A stretch of DNA of 64,000 nt, from assembly GCF_000243415.2 (NCBI RefSeq), contig NZ_KI912270.1, forward strand, positions 2,604,001 to 2,668,000. Reading direction: 5' to 3'. A program made the position numbers and the translations under genes. This document shows, one piece after another, positions 48,325 through 60,022 of the stretch. Position 1 is the first letter of the stretch, and every line of letters begins with the position of its first letter. The DNA comes from Mycolicibacterium tusciae JS617. Lineage in GTDB: Bacteria; Actinomycetota; Actinomycetes; Mycobacteriales; Mycobacteriaceae. The notes beneath the pieces are model-generated. The model was given only the letters and a program-made list of their open reading frames with translations, was not told the origin of the DNA and did not search any database.

Positions 48325-48837
48325 CTACTGCCCGAGCAGTCGATCGCGCAGCGCCGCGTCCTTTTGCAGGACCAGCTGGGCCAGTTCGCCCTGAAAATCC
48401 TCGACGCGCCGGCGCAGCGCGGCATCCGAGGAACCGAGGATCCGCACGGCCAGCAGTCCCGCGTTGCGGGCACCGCCGATCGATACCGTGGCCACGGGCA
48501 CACCGGCAGGCATCTGCACGATCGACAGCAGCGAATCGAGACCGTCGAGTTTGGCCAGTGGCACCGGAACGCCGATGACGGGCAGCGGTGTCGCCGAGGC
48601 CACCATGCCGGGTAAGTGCGCGGCTCCGCCGGCACCAGCGATGATGACCTCGATGCCGCGCGCGGCGGCCGTCTTCGCGTACTCGAGCATGCGATCGGGG
48701 GTGCGATGCGCCGACACGACTCCGACCTCGAACGGCACGTCGAACTCGGCCAGCGCGTGCGCCGCGTCCTCCATTACCGACCAGTCGCTGTCGCTGCCCA
48801 TGATCACGCCGACGCGTGGCTCAGCAGTGTCAGGCAT
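48325..48837 (-). CDS. purE: N5-carboxyaminoimidazole ribonucleotide mutase PurE
   Basis: This 170-residue enzyme converts N5-CAIR to CAIR in purine synthesis. [10 protein letters not shown] at the N-terminus and [12 protein letters not shown] hold substrate and catalytic residues. The ATG at 48837 overlaps the purK stop codon by eight bases (ATGCCTGA); an ATG six bases upstream is also possible. It is coupled to purK. Confidence 0.95.
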   Translation of the reverse strand: MPDTAEPRVGVIMGSDSDWSVMEDAAHALAEFDVPFEVGVVSAHRTPDRMLEYAKTAAARGIEVIIAGAGGAAHLPGMVASATPLPVIGVPVPLAKLDGLDSLLSIVQMPAGVPVATVSIGGARNAGLLAVRILGSSDAALRRRVEDFQGELAQLVLQKDAALRDRLLGQ

Positions 48838-50050
48838 GTCCATCCCATCCGTCTGTCCATTCCGCATGCGACAACCAGTGTGCGGCCCGCACCGCGCGTT
48901 CCCGCACATCCGCGACATACGCCGCGTCATCCGGCGACCCACCTGGCCCGCCGAGGACGTTGACGTGGCCGATCTTGCGGCCAGGGCGTTCACCCTTGCC
49001 GTACAGATGCACCTTTGCCTCCGGTATCCGGCCGAACAGATGATGCAGTCGCTCGTCCATGGCCATCGTCGGAATCTCCTCGGCACCAAGCACATTCGCC
49101 ATTACAGTCACCGGCGCGATAGGCGACGTGTCGCCCAGCGGATAGTCGAGTACCGCACGCAGATGTTGCTCGAATTGACTGGTGCGCGCACCGTCCATCG
49201 TCCAGTGGCCGGAATTGTGTGGCCGCATCGCCAATTCGTTCACCAGCAGCCCGCCCTCGACGGTTTCGAACAGCTCGACCGCCAGCACGCCGACGACACC
49301 GAGTTCATTGGCCAGCCGCAACGCCAGCCCTCCCGCGGCGCCTGCGAGTTCATCGTCCAGCTCGGGGGCGGGAGCGATGACCTCCACACAGATTCCGTCA
49401 CGCTGCACGGTGTGCACGACCGGCCACGCCGCACCCTGGCCAAACGGCGAGCGCGCCACCAGCGCGGCGAGTTCGCGCCGCATCGTCACCTTCTCCTCGA
49501 CGAGGACATCGACGCCGGCCGTCAGATACTCGGCGGCCACCTCGCGGGCGTGGGCCGTGTCGCGTGCCAGCGTCACCCCTCGCCCGTCGTAACCGCCGCG
49601 GACGGTCTTGATCACCAGCGGTGCGTCCGACCGCGCGGCGAACTCATCCACATCCGACGGTGATGTCACGGCCGCGAAGCGCGGCACCGGCGCCCCGAGC
49701 GCCTCCAGTCGCCGCCGCATCACCAATTTGTCCTGGGCGTGTATCAGCGCCGTCGGCGGCGGCGCGACATTCACGCCTTCGGCGATCAGCTTCTCGAGCA
49801 TCTCGGTCGGCACATGTTCGTGGTCGAACGTCAACGCATCGGCGCCGATCGCCGCGCGTCGCAGCGCATCGAGGTCGTCGTGCGAACCGATCACCACATC
49901 CGGAGTCACCTGCGCCGCCGGATCATCAGGTGTGACGGCCAACACACGTAGCGTCTGACCGAGCGCGATCGCGGCCTGGTGAGTCATCCTGGCCAGCTGT
50001 CCGCCGCCGATCATGGTCACCACAGGGGGCGCAGTCGGGTTGCGTGGCAC
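48830..50050 (-). CDS. purK: N5-carboxyaminoimidazole ribonucleotide synthase PurK
   Basis: This 406-residue ATP-grasp enzyme carboxylates AIR with bicarbonate. GGGQLARM at the N-terminus and the [20 protein letters not shown] segment are typical. Its product is the PurE substrate. It diverges from gtrA. Confidence 0.95.
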   Translation of the reverse strand: MPRNPTAPPVVTMIGGGQLARMTHQAAIALGQTLRVLAVTPDDPAAQVTPDVVIGSHDDLDALRRAAIGADALTFDHEHVPTEMLEKLIAEGVNVAPPPTALIHAQDKLVMRRRLEALGAPVPRFAAVTSPSDVDEFAARSDAPLVIKTVRGGYDGRGVTLARDTAHAREVAAEYLTAGVDVLVEEKVTMRRELAALVARSPFGQGAAWPVVHTVQRDGICVEVIAPAPELDDELAGAAGGLALRLANELGVVGVLAVELFETVEGGLLVNELAMRPHNSGHWTMDGARTSQFEQHLRAVLDYPLGDTSPIAPVTVMANVLGAEEIPTMAMDERLHHLFGRIPEAKVHLYGKGERPGRKIGHVNVLGGPGGSPDDAAYVADVRERAVRAAHWLSHAEWTDGWDGHA

Positions 50051-50141
50051 GGACCTATGTTGTCATGAGCGGGATTGGTTTACCGACTCCTGACCTGCAC
50101 GGGTACGCGTGACGCGGCCGGTTTCCGTAGACTGCCCTGTT

Positions 50142-50825
50142 GTGTCCTTCACCGATGCCACGATCGCGCGGCTGCCAAGCCCGATCCGGCCGTACTTCGA
50201 ACGGCACCACGAGCTCATCAAGTTCGCGATCGTCGGCGCCACCACCTTCGTCATCGACTCGACCGTCTTCTTCACGCTGAAGCTCACGGTGCTGGAGCCG
50301 AAGCCTGTGACGGCGAAGATCATCGCCGGCGTCGTAGCGGTCATCGCGTCCTACATCCTCAACCGGGAATGGAGCTTCCGCGATCGCGGCGGCCGGGAAC
50401 GGCACCACGAGGCGCTGATGTTCTTCGCGTTCAGTGGCGTCGGCGTGCTGCTCTCGATGGCCCCGCTCTGGTTCTCCAGTTACGTGCTGATGCTCCGTGT
50501 TCCCGAAGTGAGCCTGACGGTGGAGAACATCGCCGACTTCGTCGCGGCCTACATCATCGGCAACCTGCTGCAGATGGCATTCCGCTTCTGGGCGTTCCGA
50601 CGCTGGGTGTTCCCGGACGAGTTCGGGCGCAACCCGGACAAGGCGCTAGAGGCCACGCTCACGGGCGGGGGCATCGCCGAGGCCGTGGAGGATGTCCACG
50701 ACCCAGCACTGCACAGGATCGACGCGGACGGCAACGTGACGCCGCTGCGCAGGCCCACCCGGGGCAGGCGACGACCAACTCAGCTCGGTGACTCCTCCGA
50801 GCCCAGGGTGTCGAAGACTTCGTGA
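50142..50825 (+). CDS. GtrA-family membrane protein (Rv3277-like)
   Basis: This 227-residue protein has four helices typical of GtrA (about 25-45, 55-75, 90-110, 125-150) and a long hydrophilic C-tail. GtrA proteins are thought to flip or bind prenyl-linked sugars. The GTG at 50142 lies eight bases after TAGACT (50128-50133), fitting leaderless expression. Its last 46 bases overlap the convergent PH-domain gene. Confidence 0.85.
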   Translation: MSFTDATIARLPSPIRPYFERHHELIKFAIVGATTFVIDSTVFFTLKLTVLEPKPVTAKIIAGVVAVIASYILNREWSFRDRGGRERHHEALMFFAFSGVGVLLSMAPLWFSSYVLMLRVPEVSLTVENIADFVAAYIIGNLLQMAFRFWAFRRWVFPDEFGRNPDKALEATLTGGGIAEAVEDVHDPALHRIDADGNVTPLRRPTRGRRRPTQLGDSSEPRVSKTS

Positions 50826-51298
50826 TATAGCAGCGAGTGGACCTCTTCCACTCGCGGAATGTCCATGAATTCCAGCGGGTCTTGAGACGCTGACTCGATG
50901 ATCAGCGTGCCGGTGCGCAGCATGCGATCAAGCACACCGTGGCGGAATTCGACGCTGTTTATCCGGGCCAGTGGGATGTCGATGCCCGAACGGGTGAGCA
51001 GCCCATGGCGGAACATCACCCTGCGGTCGGTGATGACGAAATGTGTTGTCCACCAGTTGAGGAACGGCCATATCGTCAGCCACCCGACGATGATCAGCCA
51101 CACGACGGCGATCACGATCATCACGACGTTGCGAGCGGTGGGATCCCAGTTGGTGGTGTTGACGTAGCCGGCGGCGAACGTCGCGACCGCGGTGATCACC
51201 AACAGGACCAGGACGGGGCCGATCAGCCGCTTCCAATGGGGGTGGCGGTGCAGCACCACATGCTCGTCATTGGCGAGCACTTTCTCCGGGTATCCCAT
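50780..51298 (-). CDS. PH-domain membrane protein (Rv3278c-like)
   Basis: This 172-residue protein has two helices (about 26-48 and 58-82) followed by a bacterial PH domain (bPH2; TTHFVITDRRVMFRHGLLTR). Function is unknown. The ATG MGYPEKVLANDEH is chosen from the family. It lies downstream of birA on the same strand with 22 bases between, and overlaps gtrA at the 3' ends. Confidence 0.85.
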   Translation of the reverse strand: MGYPEKVLANDEHVVLHRHPHWKRLIGPVLVLLVITAVATFAAGYVNTTNWDPTARNVVMIVIAVVWLIIVGWLTIWPFLNWWTTHFVITDRRVMFRHGLLTRSGIDIPLARINSVEFRHGVLDRMLRTGTLIIESASQDPLEFMDIPRVEEVHSLLYHEVFDTLGSEESPS

Positions 51299-51320
51299 AA
51301 GCGAAGACCCTATTCCCTGA

Positions 51321-52127
51321 TCAGCTCCCCGCGGGTCGCAAGTGCACGATGTCACCCGCGGCCACCGTTGCCGCCCCGCCATCGGTGTCGATGGTGAGCC
51401 GGCCCTGATCGTCGATATCGCGCGCGACCCCGACGATCTCGCGCTCACCGGGAAGAATCGCGCGCACCGGCAATCCGAGGGTAAGGCTCCGGGCGCGGTA
51501 GTCGTCGACCAGCTTCGGGTCGGCGCCACCGGCACGACGCCACGCGTCGATCCGACGCCCCAATGCGTTCAGTAGCCCGACGATCACGCGCTGGCGATCC
51601 GGTGCCGTCACCCCGAGGCCCACGAGCGAGGTGACGCCGTCGACGCCCACCTCGTCAGCGCTCAGCGACACATTGAGGCCGATCCCGACGACGACCGCCC
51701 GCTGCCCGGCGGCGACCTCAGCGAGGATTCCCGCCAATTTCCCGCCACCGGCGAGCACGTCGTTGGGCCATTTCAATCCGGCGTCCACGCCGAGGCCCGT
51801 CACCGTGTCGACGATGGCCACCCCGGTCGCCAGCGGAAGCCATCCCCAGGCGTCGGTGGGCACCCCTGCCGTGTCGATCGCCACCGACATCGTGATCTGT
51901 GCGTACTGCGCCGCCGCCCAACTGCGCCCCTGCCTGCCCCGTCCGGCGGTCTGGTGCTCGGCGATCAGGACAGTGCCCGCGATGGGTGCCCCGCTACTGG
52001 CCCGTGCGATCAGGTCGGAATTGGTGGATCCGGTCTCGGCGACCACCTCGACGGTTCGCCACTCATCGCTGCCTCCGATGGCGGCACGTAACGCGGTTTC
52101 GTCGAGAGGGGCGCGGTCGGCAGTCAC
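51321..52127 (-). CDS. birA: Biotin-protein ligase BirA
   Basis: This 268-residue ligase makes biotinyl-AMP and attaches biotin to AccA3-type subunits. It lacks a DNA-binding domain. GSTNSDLIAR, GRGRQGRSW and KWPNDV are active-site motifs. The GTG at 52127 is six bases from TATGTT (52134-52139), fitting a leaderless mRNA. It diverges from accD5 and lies 6 kb from its substrate gene accA3. Confidence 0.95.
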   Translation of the reverse strand: MTADRAPLDETALRAAIGGSDEWRTVEVVAETGSTNSDLIARASSGAPIAGTVLIAEHQTAGRGRQGRSWAAAQYAQITMSVAIDTAGVPTDAWGWLPLATGVAIVDTVTGLGVDAGLKWPNDVLAGGGKLAGILAEVAAGQRAVVVGIGLNVSLSADEVGVDGVTSLVGLGVTAPDRQRVIVGLLNALGRRIDAWRRAGGADPKLVDDYRARSLTLGLPVRAILPGEREIVGVARDIDDQGRLTIDTDGGAATVAAGDIVHLRPAGS

Positions 52128-52222
52128 GCGCCAAACATAGGTGACGCGGCACAACCCCGCTTAAGGAGATATTAAGGACGCGCCGTCCGTGCCGTCCCGA
52201 TCGTTCGTTAGCATCGACCCTC

Positions 52223-53863
52223 ATGACGAGCGTTAGCGATCAATCGGTCGAGCCCGCGGGCGAGCACGAGATCGACATCCACACCACCGCGGGCAAGCTG
52301 GCCGATCTGCGCAGGCGCGCAGAAGAAACGCTGCACCCCGTCGGCGAGGCGGCCGTGGAGAAGATTCACGCCAAGGGCAAGCTGACCGCCCGGGAACGCA
52401 TCCTCGCGCTGCTGGACGAGGGCTCGTTCGTCGAACTCGACGCACTGGCCCGGCACCGCAGCACGAACTTCGGGCTGGCTGACAAGCGCCCGTTCGGCGA
52501 CGGTGTGGTCACCGGCTACGGCACCATCGACGGCCGCGAGATCTGCATTTTCAGCCAGGACGTCTCGGTGTTCGGCGGCAGCCTCGGCGAGGTCTACGGC
52601 GAAAAGATCGTCAAGGTCCAGGAACTCGCGATCAAGACGGGCCGCCCGCTCATCGGCATCAACGACGGTGCAGGCGCGCGCATCCAAGAGGGTGTGGTGT
52701 CACTCGGCCTGTACAGCAAGATCTTTCACAACAACATCATGGCCTCTGGGGTGATCCCGCAGATCTCGCTGATCATGGGCGCCGCCGCCGGCGGCCACGT
52801 GTACTCCCCCGCACTGACCGACTTCGTCGTCATGGTCGACCAGACCAGTCAGATGTTCATCACCGGACCGGATGTCATCAAGACGGTCACCGGTGAGGAC
52901 GTCACCATGGAGGAACTGGGCGGCGCGCACACGCATATGGCGAAGTCCGGCACCGCGCATTATGTGGCGACCGGCGAGCAGGACGCGTTCGACTACGTCC
53001 GCGACCTGTTGTCATACCTGCCCAGCAACAATTACGCCGACCCGCCGCGCTACCCCGCGACGGTTCCGGCGGGTGCGATCGAGGACAACCTCACCGATGA
53101 GGACGTCGAGCTGGACACGTTGATCCCCGATTCGCCGAACCAGCCCTACGACATGCACGAGGTCATCACCCGCATCCTCGACGACGACGAGTTCCTCGAG
53201 GTGCAGGCCGGCTATGCCGGAAACATTCTGGTCGGCTTCGGCCGTATCGAGGGCCGCCCGGTGGGCATCGTGGCCAACCAGCCGACCCAATTCGCCGGCT
53301 GCCTGGACATCAACGCCTCGGAGAAGGCCGCACGGTTCATCCGCACGTGCGACTGCTTCAACGTCCCGATCGTGATGCTGGTCGACGTACCGGGCTTCCT
53401 GCCGGGCACCGAACAGGAATACAACGGCATCATCCGCCGCGGCGCGAAGCTGCTCTATGCCTACGGCGAGGCCACCGTCGCCAAGATCACCGTGATCACC
53501 CGTAAGGCCTACGGCGGCGCGTACTGCGTCATGGGCTCCAAGGAGATGGGCGCCGACGTCAACGTGGCCTGGCCGACCGCGCAGATCGCGGTGATGGGCG
53601 CCGCAGGTGCGGTCGGGTTCGTCTACCGCCAAGAGCTGGCCCAGGCCGCCAAGGAGGGCAAGGACGTCGATGCGCTTCGCCTCGAACTGCAGCAGACCTA
53701 CGAGGACACCCTGGTGAACCCGTACATCGCTGCCGAACGCGGTTATGTCGACGCGGTGATCCCGCCATCGCATACCCGCGGCTATGTCGCCACCGCGCTG
53801 CGCCTGCTTGAGCGCAAGGTGACGCAGGTGCCGCCGAAGAAGCACGGGAACATTCCACTGTGA
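52223..53863 (+). CDS. accD5: Acyl-CoA carboxylase beta subunit AccD5
   Basis: This 546-residue carboxyltransferase makes methylmalonyl-CoA from propionyl-CoA, for methyl-branched lipids, as part of AccA3-AccD5-AccE5. Oxyanion segments [10 protein letters not shown] and [15 protein letters not shown] are intact. The ATG at 52223 lies eight bases after TAGCAT (52209-52214), a leaderless layout. Its stop codon overlaps accE5 (GTGA). Confidence 0.96.
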   Translation: MTSVSDQSVEPAGEHEIDIHTTAGKLADLRRRAEETLHPVGEAAVEKIHAKGKLTARERILALLDEGSFVELDALARHRSTNFGLADKRPFGDGVVTGYGTIDGREICIFSQDVSVFGGSLGEVYGEKIVKVQELAIKTGRPLIGINDGAGARIQEGVVSLGLYSKIFHNNIMASGVIPQISLIMGAAAGGHVYSPALTDFVVMVDQTSQMFITGPDVIKTVTGEDVTMEELGGAHTHMAKSGTAHYVATGEQDAFDYVRDLLSYLPSNNYADPPRYPATVPAGAIEDNLTDEDVELDTLIPDSPNQPYDMHEVITRILDDDEFLEVQAGYAGNILVGFGRIEGRPVGIVANQPTQFAGCLDINASEKAARFIRTCDCFNVPIVMLVDVPGFLPGTEQEYNGIIRRGAKLLYAYGEATVAKITVITRKAYGGAYCVMGSKEMGADVNVAWPTAQIAVMGAAGAVGFVYRQELAQAAKEGKDVDALRLELQQTYEDTLVNPYIAAERGYVDAVIPPSHTRGYVATALRLLERKVTQVPPKKHGNIPL

Positions 53864-53937
53864 GCGGGGCGAACGATTCAACAGCTGTGAGCGGGGCGAA
53901 CGATTCAACAGCTGTGAGCGGGGCGAACGATTCAACT
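53860..53937 (+). repeat. 27-bp tandem repeats at the accE5 start
   Basis: Units at 53860-53886 and 53887-53913 are identical, begin GTGAGCGGGGCGAACGATTC and end AACAGCT; a shortened third unit covers 53914-53937. Unit 1 contains the overlap of the accD5 stop and accE5 start. In frame the repeat encodes [14 protein letters not shown] copies. Confidence 0.95.
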
Positions 53938-54171
53938 GTGACCGAAGGGCAGCACGCCCCCGAGCCGCACATCCAGGTCGTCAAGGGACGCCCGACCGAA
54001 TTGGAGATCGGCGCGGTCATCGCTGTGCTCGCCGCCGCTTCCGGGACCCCTGGCGAGCCACGGGAGCAGGAAGAAAACCTGTGGGGCCATCCGGTCGACC
54101 GGCTGCGCTATTCGTTCTTCAGCTGGCAGAAGGTGACGCTGCAGGGACGGACTCACCTGCGTCACCGATGA
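53860..54171 (+). CDS. accE5: Acyl-CoA carboxylase epsilon subunit AccE5
   Basis: This small protein (103 residues from GTG 53860, or 77 from GTG 53938) stabilises the AccA3-AccD5 complex. The conserved part begins near [19 protein letters not shown]; the first 26 residues are a repeat of [10 protein letters not shown] recall a repetitive N-terminus in the tuberculosis orthologue as well. Four in-frame GTG codons could serve as starts. The stop codon overlaps maf (ATGA). Confidence 0.85.
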   Translation: MSGANDSTAVSGANDSTAVSGANDSTVTEGQHAPEPHIQVVKGRPTELEIGAVIAVLAAASGTPGEPREQEENLWGHPVDRLRYSFFSWQKVTLQGRTHLRHR

Positions 54172-54797
54172 CGCGACTAGTTCTCGCGTCAGCGTCAGCC
54201 GGTCGCCGTAAGGTGTTGCGCCAGGCCGGAATCGATCCACTCGTCATCGTGTCCGACATCGATGAGGACGCGTTGATCGCCTCGCTCGACCCGGGCCTAC
54301 CGCCGGAAGCCGTAGTGGCCAAGCTCGCCAACGCCAAGGCGCTCAGCGTCGCGGCACAGCTACCCGAGGACCTGCTCGCCGACTGCCTGGTGCTCGGCTG
54401 CGATTCGATGCTCTACCTGAAAGGCACGCTGCGCGGAAAGCCCGGTTCCGCGGAAGCTGCTCTGCGCCAATGGGAGTCGATGGCCGGATCGGTTGGTCAC
54501 CTGCTGACCGGTCATGCACTGTTGCGCCTCACCGCAGGCGTCATCACCCACACCGAGGGCGACACCGGCAGCACCACGGTGCATTTCGGTGAGCCTTCAG
54601 ACCAAGACCTGGCCCGCTATGTCAAAAGCAATGAACCCATCAATGTCGCGGGCGCGTTCACGCTCGACGGGCTCGGGGGTTGGTTCATCGACCGAATCGA
54701 GGGCGACCCCTCCAACGTCATTGGGGTCAGCTTGCCGCTTGTTTACCGCTTGGTTCGCAACGCAGGGCGAAACATCACAGACTTTTGGTCGTACTGA
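54168..54797 (+). CDS. Maf-like nucleoside triphosphate pyrophosphatase
   Basis: This 209-residue protein matches Rv3282. [14 protein letters not shown] at the N-terminus and [16 protein letters not shown] are Maf motifs; family enzymes hydrolyse non-canonical NTPs. It is coupled to accE5 (ATGA). [18 protein letters not shown] near the C-terminus is typical. Confidence 0.93.
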   Translation: MTRLVLASASAGRRKVLRQAGIDPLVIVSDIDEDALIASLDPGLPPEAVVAKLANAKALSVAAQLPEDLLADCLVLGCDSMLYLKGTLRGKPGSAEAALRQWESMAGSVGHLLTGHALLRLTAGVITHTEGDTGSTTVHFGEPSDQDLARYVKSNEPINVAGAFTLDGLGGWFIDRIEGDPSNVIGVSLPLVYRLVRNAGRNITDFWSY

Positions 54798-54841
54798 TCT
54801 GGATCGAAGGACGCGCGCAGAACGACGATGCGCCGACTCGG

Positions 54842-55213
54842 TTACTCACAGCCGCCCGGCCGGGCCACTTCGAACTCAACTTCGGCAGGCTCGTCGGTAG
54901 TTTCCAACGCCCCTTCCGCTGAGGGCGACTGCCCGCACACCCTCCAGTTGGTGTAGTTGTACACCACCGTGGCCGGACCGTCGGAGGCGAAGCTAAACGC
55001 CACCGCGTCCTCGGAGCCAGCAGCTTCCAGCGTCGCGTCTATCGCATTCTGCAGCATGCTGCCCTCAACGTCGGGCATCTCCCACGTCGCTGCGTCGGAT
55101 TCCTCCGCCGCCGCGGTCGGCGCTGCGACTCCGGCCACTGTCACTAGCAGCGCGAAGCATGCTGCCGCCGCCGCGACGTTCCCAGCCTGCCTCGTCAATC
55201 CCTTGAGCTTCAT
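54842..55213 (-). CDS. Secreted PASTA-like protein, paralogue A
   Basis: This 123-residue protein has a signal peptide (cleavage probably near AAA-EES, residues 33-36) and one PASTA-like domain: WEMPDVEGSMLQNAID, VVYNYTNWRVCGQSP and a final RPGGCE. Two cysteines probably form a disulfide. Two similar genes follow in tandem. No partner or ligand is known; PASTA domains bind peptidoglycan fragments in some kinases. Confidence 0.75.
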   Translation of the reverse strand: MKLKGLTRQAGNVAAAAACFALLVTVAGVAAPTAAAEESDAATWEMPDVEGSMLQNAIDATLEAAGSEDAVAFSFASDGPATVVYNYTNWRVCGQSPSAEGALETTDEPAEVEFEVARPGGCE

Positions 55214-55329
55214 GCCGGGGACGCTAGAGATGGCTGTGGACGAACCGTGAAACGCTAGGTAACAATTCGATTACAACCTCCGGTGGCGGCCGATCTGGGC
55301 GCGTGGGCTAGGCGCCGCTCGCTCCGGTT

Positions 55330-55698
55330 CTAACAGCCACCTGGCCGAGCCAATCGGAAGTAAACCGAAGCAGGCTTACCTGTAATCTTCACGGCCTTTT
55401 CCGCCGCGGGCGACTGCCCGCACACCCTCCAATTGGTGTAGTTGTACACCACCTCGGCCGGACCGCTGGAACCGAAGCTAAACCTCACGGCATCCTCGGA
55501 GCCCGCAGCTTCGACCGTCGCGTCTATCGCATTCTGCAGCATGCTGTCCGTGACGTCGGGCATCTCCCATGTCGCTGCGCCGGACTCCTGTGCCACCGCT
55601 GAGGGTGCAGTGACCACGAGACCTGTGACCACCATCCCGAACGAAGCCGCCCCCACTGCGGCGTTTCGCACCTGCCTCTTGAATCCCCTGAGCACCAT
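55330..55698 (-). CDS. Secreted PASTA-like protein, paralogue B
   Basis: This 122-residue protein is closely similar to paralogue A (WEMPDVTDSMLQNAID, VVYNYTNWRVCGQSP, ending RPGGC) with a signal peptide ending near AVAQES. The two share most of the mature sequence, so they arose by recent tandem duplication. A 116-base gap separates them. Confidence 0.75.
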   Translation of the reverse strand: MVLRGFKRQVRNAAVGAASFGMVVTGLVVTAPSAVAQESGAATWEMPDVTDSMLQNAIDATVEAAGSEDAVRFSFGSSGPAEVVYNYTNWRVCGQSPAAEKAVKITGKPASVYFRLARPGGC

Positions 55699-55796
55699 GC
55701 AAAGAACCCTAGTAGTGCTACAGACAAGCTGTCAGTCGTTGCGTAACAATTCGAGGACGACTTCGGGTTGCCCGGCGGTCGATCTGAACGCGTGGG

Positions 55797-56165
55797 TCAA
55801 GCGCCGCACTGCCCCCCGCCTGGCCGCTTCACCTCCAGCGTCACGGACTTCGTCTTCGCCGAGAGCTTGCTCCCCGTTGCCGGCGACTCCCCGCACACCA
55901 CCCAGTTCTGCAGGTTGTACACGGGCTCGTGATTGGGAGCGACGATCGTGAAAGTCAGAGGCATTTGTTCCACGTCCACTTCGACCTCCTGTTCCGCCCG
56001 AGACAGGATCTGATCCTCGAGGTCCGGCATCACCCACAGCGGGTCCGGTTCCCCGTACTGAATCAACCCGTCGTCGGCGTGCGCTCCGGCCGGTCCCGCG
56101 GCAACGACCGCGCCACCCAGTAGTGCGCACGCAGCGGCCATTGCTGCAACAAGATTCTTCGTCAC
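55797..56165 (-). CDS. Secreted PASTA-like protein, paralogue C
   Basis: This 122-residue protein is a diverged member of the same set (LWVMPDLEDQIL, VYNLQNWVVCGESP, RPGGGQCGA) with a signal peptide ending near AHADD. GTG 56165 has GAGGGG seven bases upstream. It is upstream of A and B on the same strand; the three may be one transcript. Confidence 0.75.
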   Translation of the reverse strand: MTKNLVAAMAAACALLGGAVVAAGPAGAHADDGLIQYGEPDPLWVMPDLEDQILSRAEQEVEVDVEQMPLTFTIVAPNHEPVYNLQNWVVCGESPATGSKLSAKTKSVTLEVKRPGGGQCGA

Positions 56166-56390
56166 GGTGAGCCCCTCGCATCGCTATCCGATCAGCCAGA
56201 CAACCACCGGTTTCCACAGTTAGGTACCCGCGGAGCCGCTTTGCCCCACAGTCTGCTGACGTCCAGGTAACTGTAAGGCCGCCGCTGGTCAGACGCTCTG
56301 TTCCCCAGCGAATCAACAGGATTCGCGCAGGACTCGCGCAGCGAGGGTTGGCCGTTGCTCCGGCACTTCGGCGCCAGCCTGATGCCGCTT

Positions 56391-56440
56391 AGATCTGGAC
56401 ACGATCGCATCCAGATCTGCCCGCACGTGCCCGGTAGGCT
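56391..56440 (+). promoter_or_regulatory. sseA promoter with inverted repeat
   Basis: Perfect 9-bp arms AGATCTGGA (56391-56399) and TCCAGATCT (56410-56418) lie 16 bases upstream of TAGGCT (56435-56440), a TANNNT -10. The start GTG is seven bases further. The repeat overlaps the -35 position and looks like an operator. Confidence 0.6.
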
Positions 56441-56447
56441 CGGTGAC

Positions 56448-57335
56448 GTGCCGCTACCTGCTGATCCCAGCCCCACTCTGCAGTCCTACGCCCACCCGGA
56501 ACGCCTGGTCACCCCCGACTGGCTGTCTGGCAACCTGGGCCGGCCCGGGTTGGCCATCGTCGAATCCGACGAGGACGTGCTGCTCTACGACACGGGCCAC
56601 ATCCCGGGCGCGGTGAAGATTGACTGGCACGTCGACCTCAATGACCCGACGGTCCGCGACTACATCGACGGCGCCCAGTTCGCCGAGCTGATGGACCGCA
56701 AGGGCATCGCCCGCGACGACACCGTCGTGATCTACGGCGACAAGAGCAATTGGTGGGCGGCCTATGCGCTGTGGGTGTTCACGTTGTTCGGCCACCCCGA
56801 CGTGCGACTGCTCGACGGCGGACGCGACCTGTGGATCTCCGACGGCCGCGACACCAATCTCGACGTGCCGGCCAAGCAGACCACCGGCTACCCCGTCGTC
56901 GAGCGTGACGACGCACCGATTCGCGCCTATAAGGAGGACGTGCTGGACGTGCTCGGCGCCCGGCCGCTGATCGACGTCCGCTCACCGCAGGAGTACACCG
57001 GCGAGCGCACCCACATGCCCGACTACCCCGAGGAGGGCGCGCTGCGGGGCGGTCACATCCCGACCGCGAGGTCGATCCCGTGGGGCAAAGCGGCCAGAGA
57101 CAACGGCCAGTTCCGCAGTCGCGCCGAACTCGACGAGCTGTACGGCTTCCTCTCCCCCGATGACAAAACCGTCGTCTACTGCCGAATCGGCGAGCGAAGC
57201 AGCCATACGTGGTTCGTGCTGACGCACCTGCTCGGCCACGAGGGTGTCCGCAATTACGACGGCTCCTGGACCGAGTGGGGCAACGCTGTGCGGGTGCCCG
57301 TGGCTGTCGGGGAAGAACCGGGCGAAGCGCCATGA
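56448..57335 (+). CDS. sseA: Thiosulfate sulfurtransferase SseA (rhodanese)
   Basis: This 295-residue protein has two rhodanese domains. The second has the catalytic loop CRIGERSS with Cys245; the first has GDKSNWW at the equivalent place and is inactive, as usual. It corresponds to Rv3283. The GTG at 56448 ([20 protein letters not shown]) is chosen from the tuberculosis protein. The SufE-like gene follows seven bases later. Confidence 0.95.
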   Translation: MPLPADPSPTLQSYAHPERLVTPDWLSGNLGRPGLAIVESDEDVLLYDTGHIPGAVKIDWHVDLNDPTVRDYIDGAQFAELMDRKGIARDDTVVIYGDKSNWWAAYALWVFTLFGHPDVRLLDGGRDLWISDGRDTNLDVPAKQTTGYPVVERDDAPIRAYKEDVLDVLGARPLIDVRSPQEYTGERTHMPDYPEEGALRGGHIPTARSIPWGKAARDNGQFRSRAELDELYGFLSPDDKTVVYCRIGERSSHTWFVLTHLLGHEGVRNYDGSWTEWGNAVRVPVAVGEEPGEAP

Positions 57336-57342
57336 CGGGCCG

Positions 57343-57777
57343 ATGACTTCAGCCGTCCCACCACCCCGCCCTATGCCGGCCGCGCTGGCCGAGGTGGTAT
57401 CGGAGTTCAAGGAAATGCAGGGGCAAGACAAGCTGCAACTGCTTCTCGAGTTCGCCGGCGAGCTGCCCCCGCTACCCGCCGACCTCGAAGAGGCCGCCAT
57501 GGAACCGGTGCCCGAATGCCAGTCACCGCTGTTCCTCCACGTCGACGCCGCCGACCGCGACAACGTCCGGTTATATTTCAGCGCGCCCGCCGAGGCCCCG
57601 ACCACCCGTGGTTTCGCTTCCATCTTGGCCGCCGGCCTCGACACCCAAACCGCCGACGACATCCTCGCGGTGCCGGACGACTTCTACAGTGAGCTCGGGC
57701 TGGCCGCGCTGATCAGCCCGCTGCGGCTGCGCGGCATGTCGGCGATGCTGGCACGGATCAAACGCCGCCTGCGATAG
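57343..57777 (+). CDS. SufE-like sulfur acceptor protein (Rv3284-like)
   Basis: This 144-residue protein matches the SufE family, which takes sulfur from a desulfurase. The catalytic Cys59 is in [11 protein letters not shown]. It is coupled in position to sseA, so both probably act in sulfur transfer. The ATG at 57343 is chosen by family. Confidence 0.88.
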   Translation: MTSAVPPPRPMPAALAEVVSEFKEMQGQDKLQLLLEFAGELPPLPADLEEAAMEPVPECQSPLFLHVDAADRDNVRLYFSAPAEAPTTRGFASILAAGLDTQTADDILAVPDDFYSELGLAALISPLRLRGMSAMLARIKRRLR

Positions 57778-59969
<2,192 letters not shown>

Positions 59970-59971
<2 letters not shown>

Positions 59972-60018
59972 TTTGTGTGCGGTGCCGTGCGCTGAGCGCA
60001 CGGAATTGCACACAGATC
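59970..60018. terminator. Two-tier hairpin between accA3 and the NmrA-like gene
   Basis: Outer arms GATTTGTGTGC (59970-59980) and GCACACAGATC (60008-60018) pair with one G-U, and an inner stem CCGTGCGC (59985-59992)/GCGCACGG (59996-60003) has a TGA loop. It lies between convergent genes and overlaps the accA3 stop codon. It resembles the hairpins that took the insertion elements. Confidence 0.75.
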
Positions 60019-60022
60019 GCGG

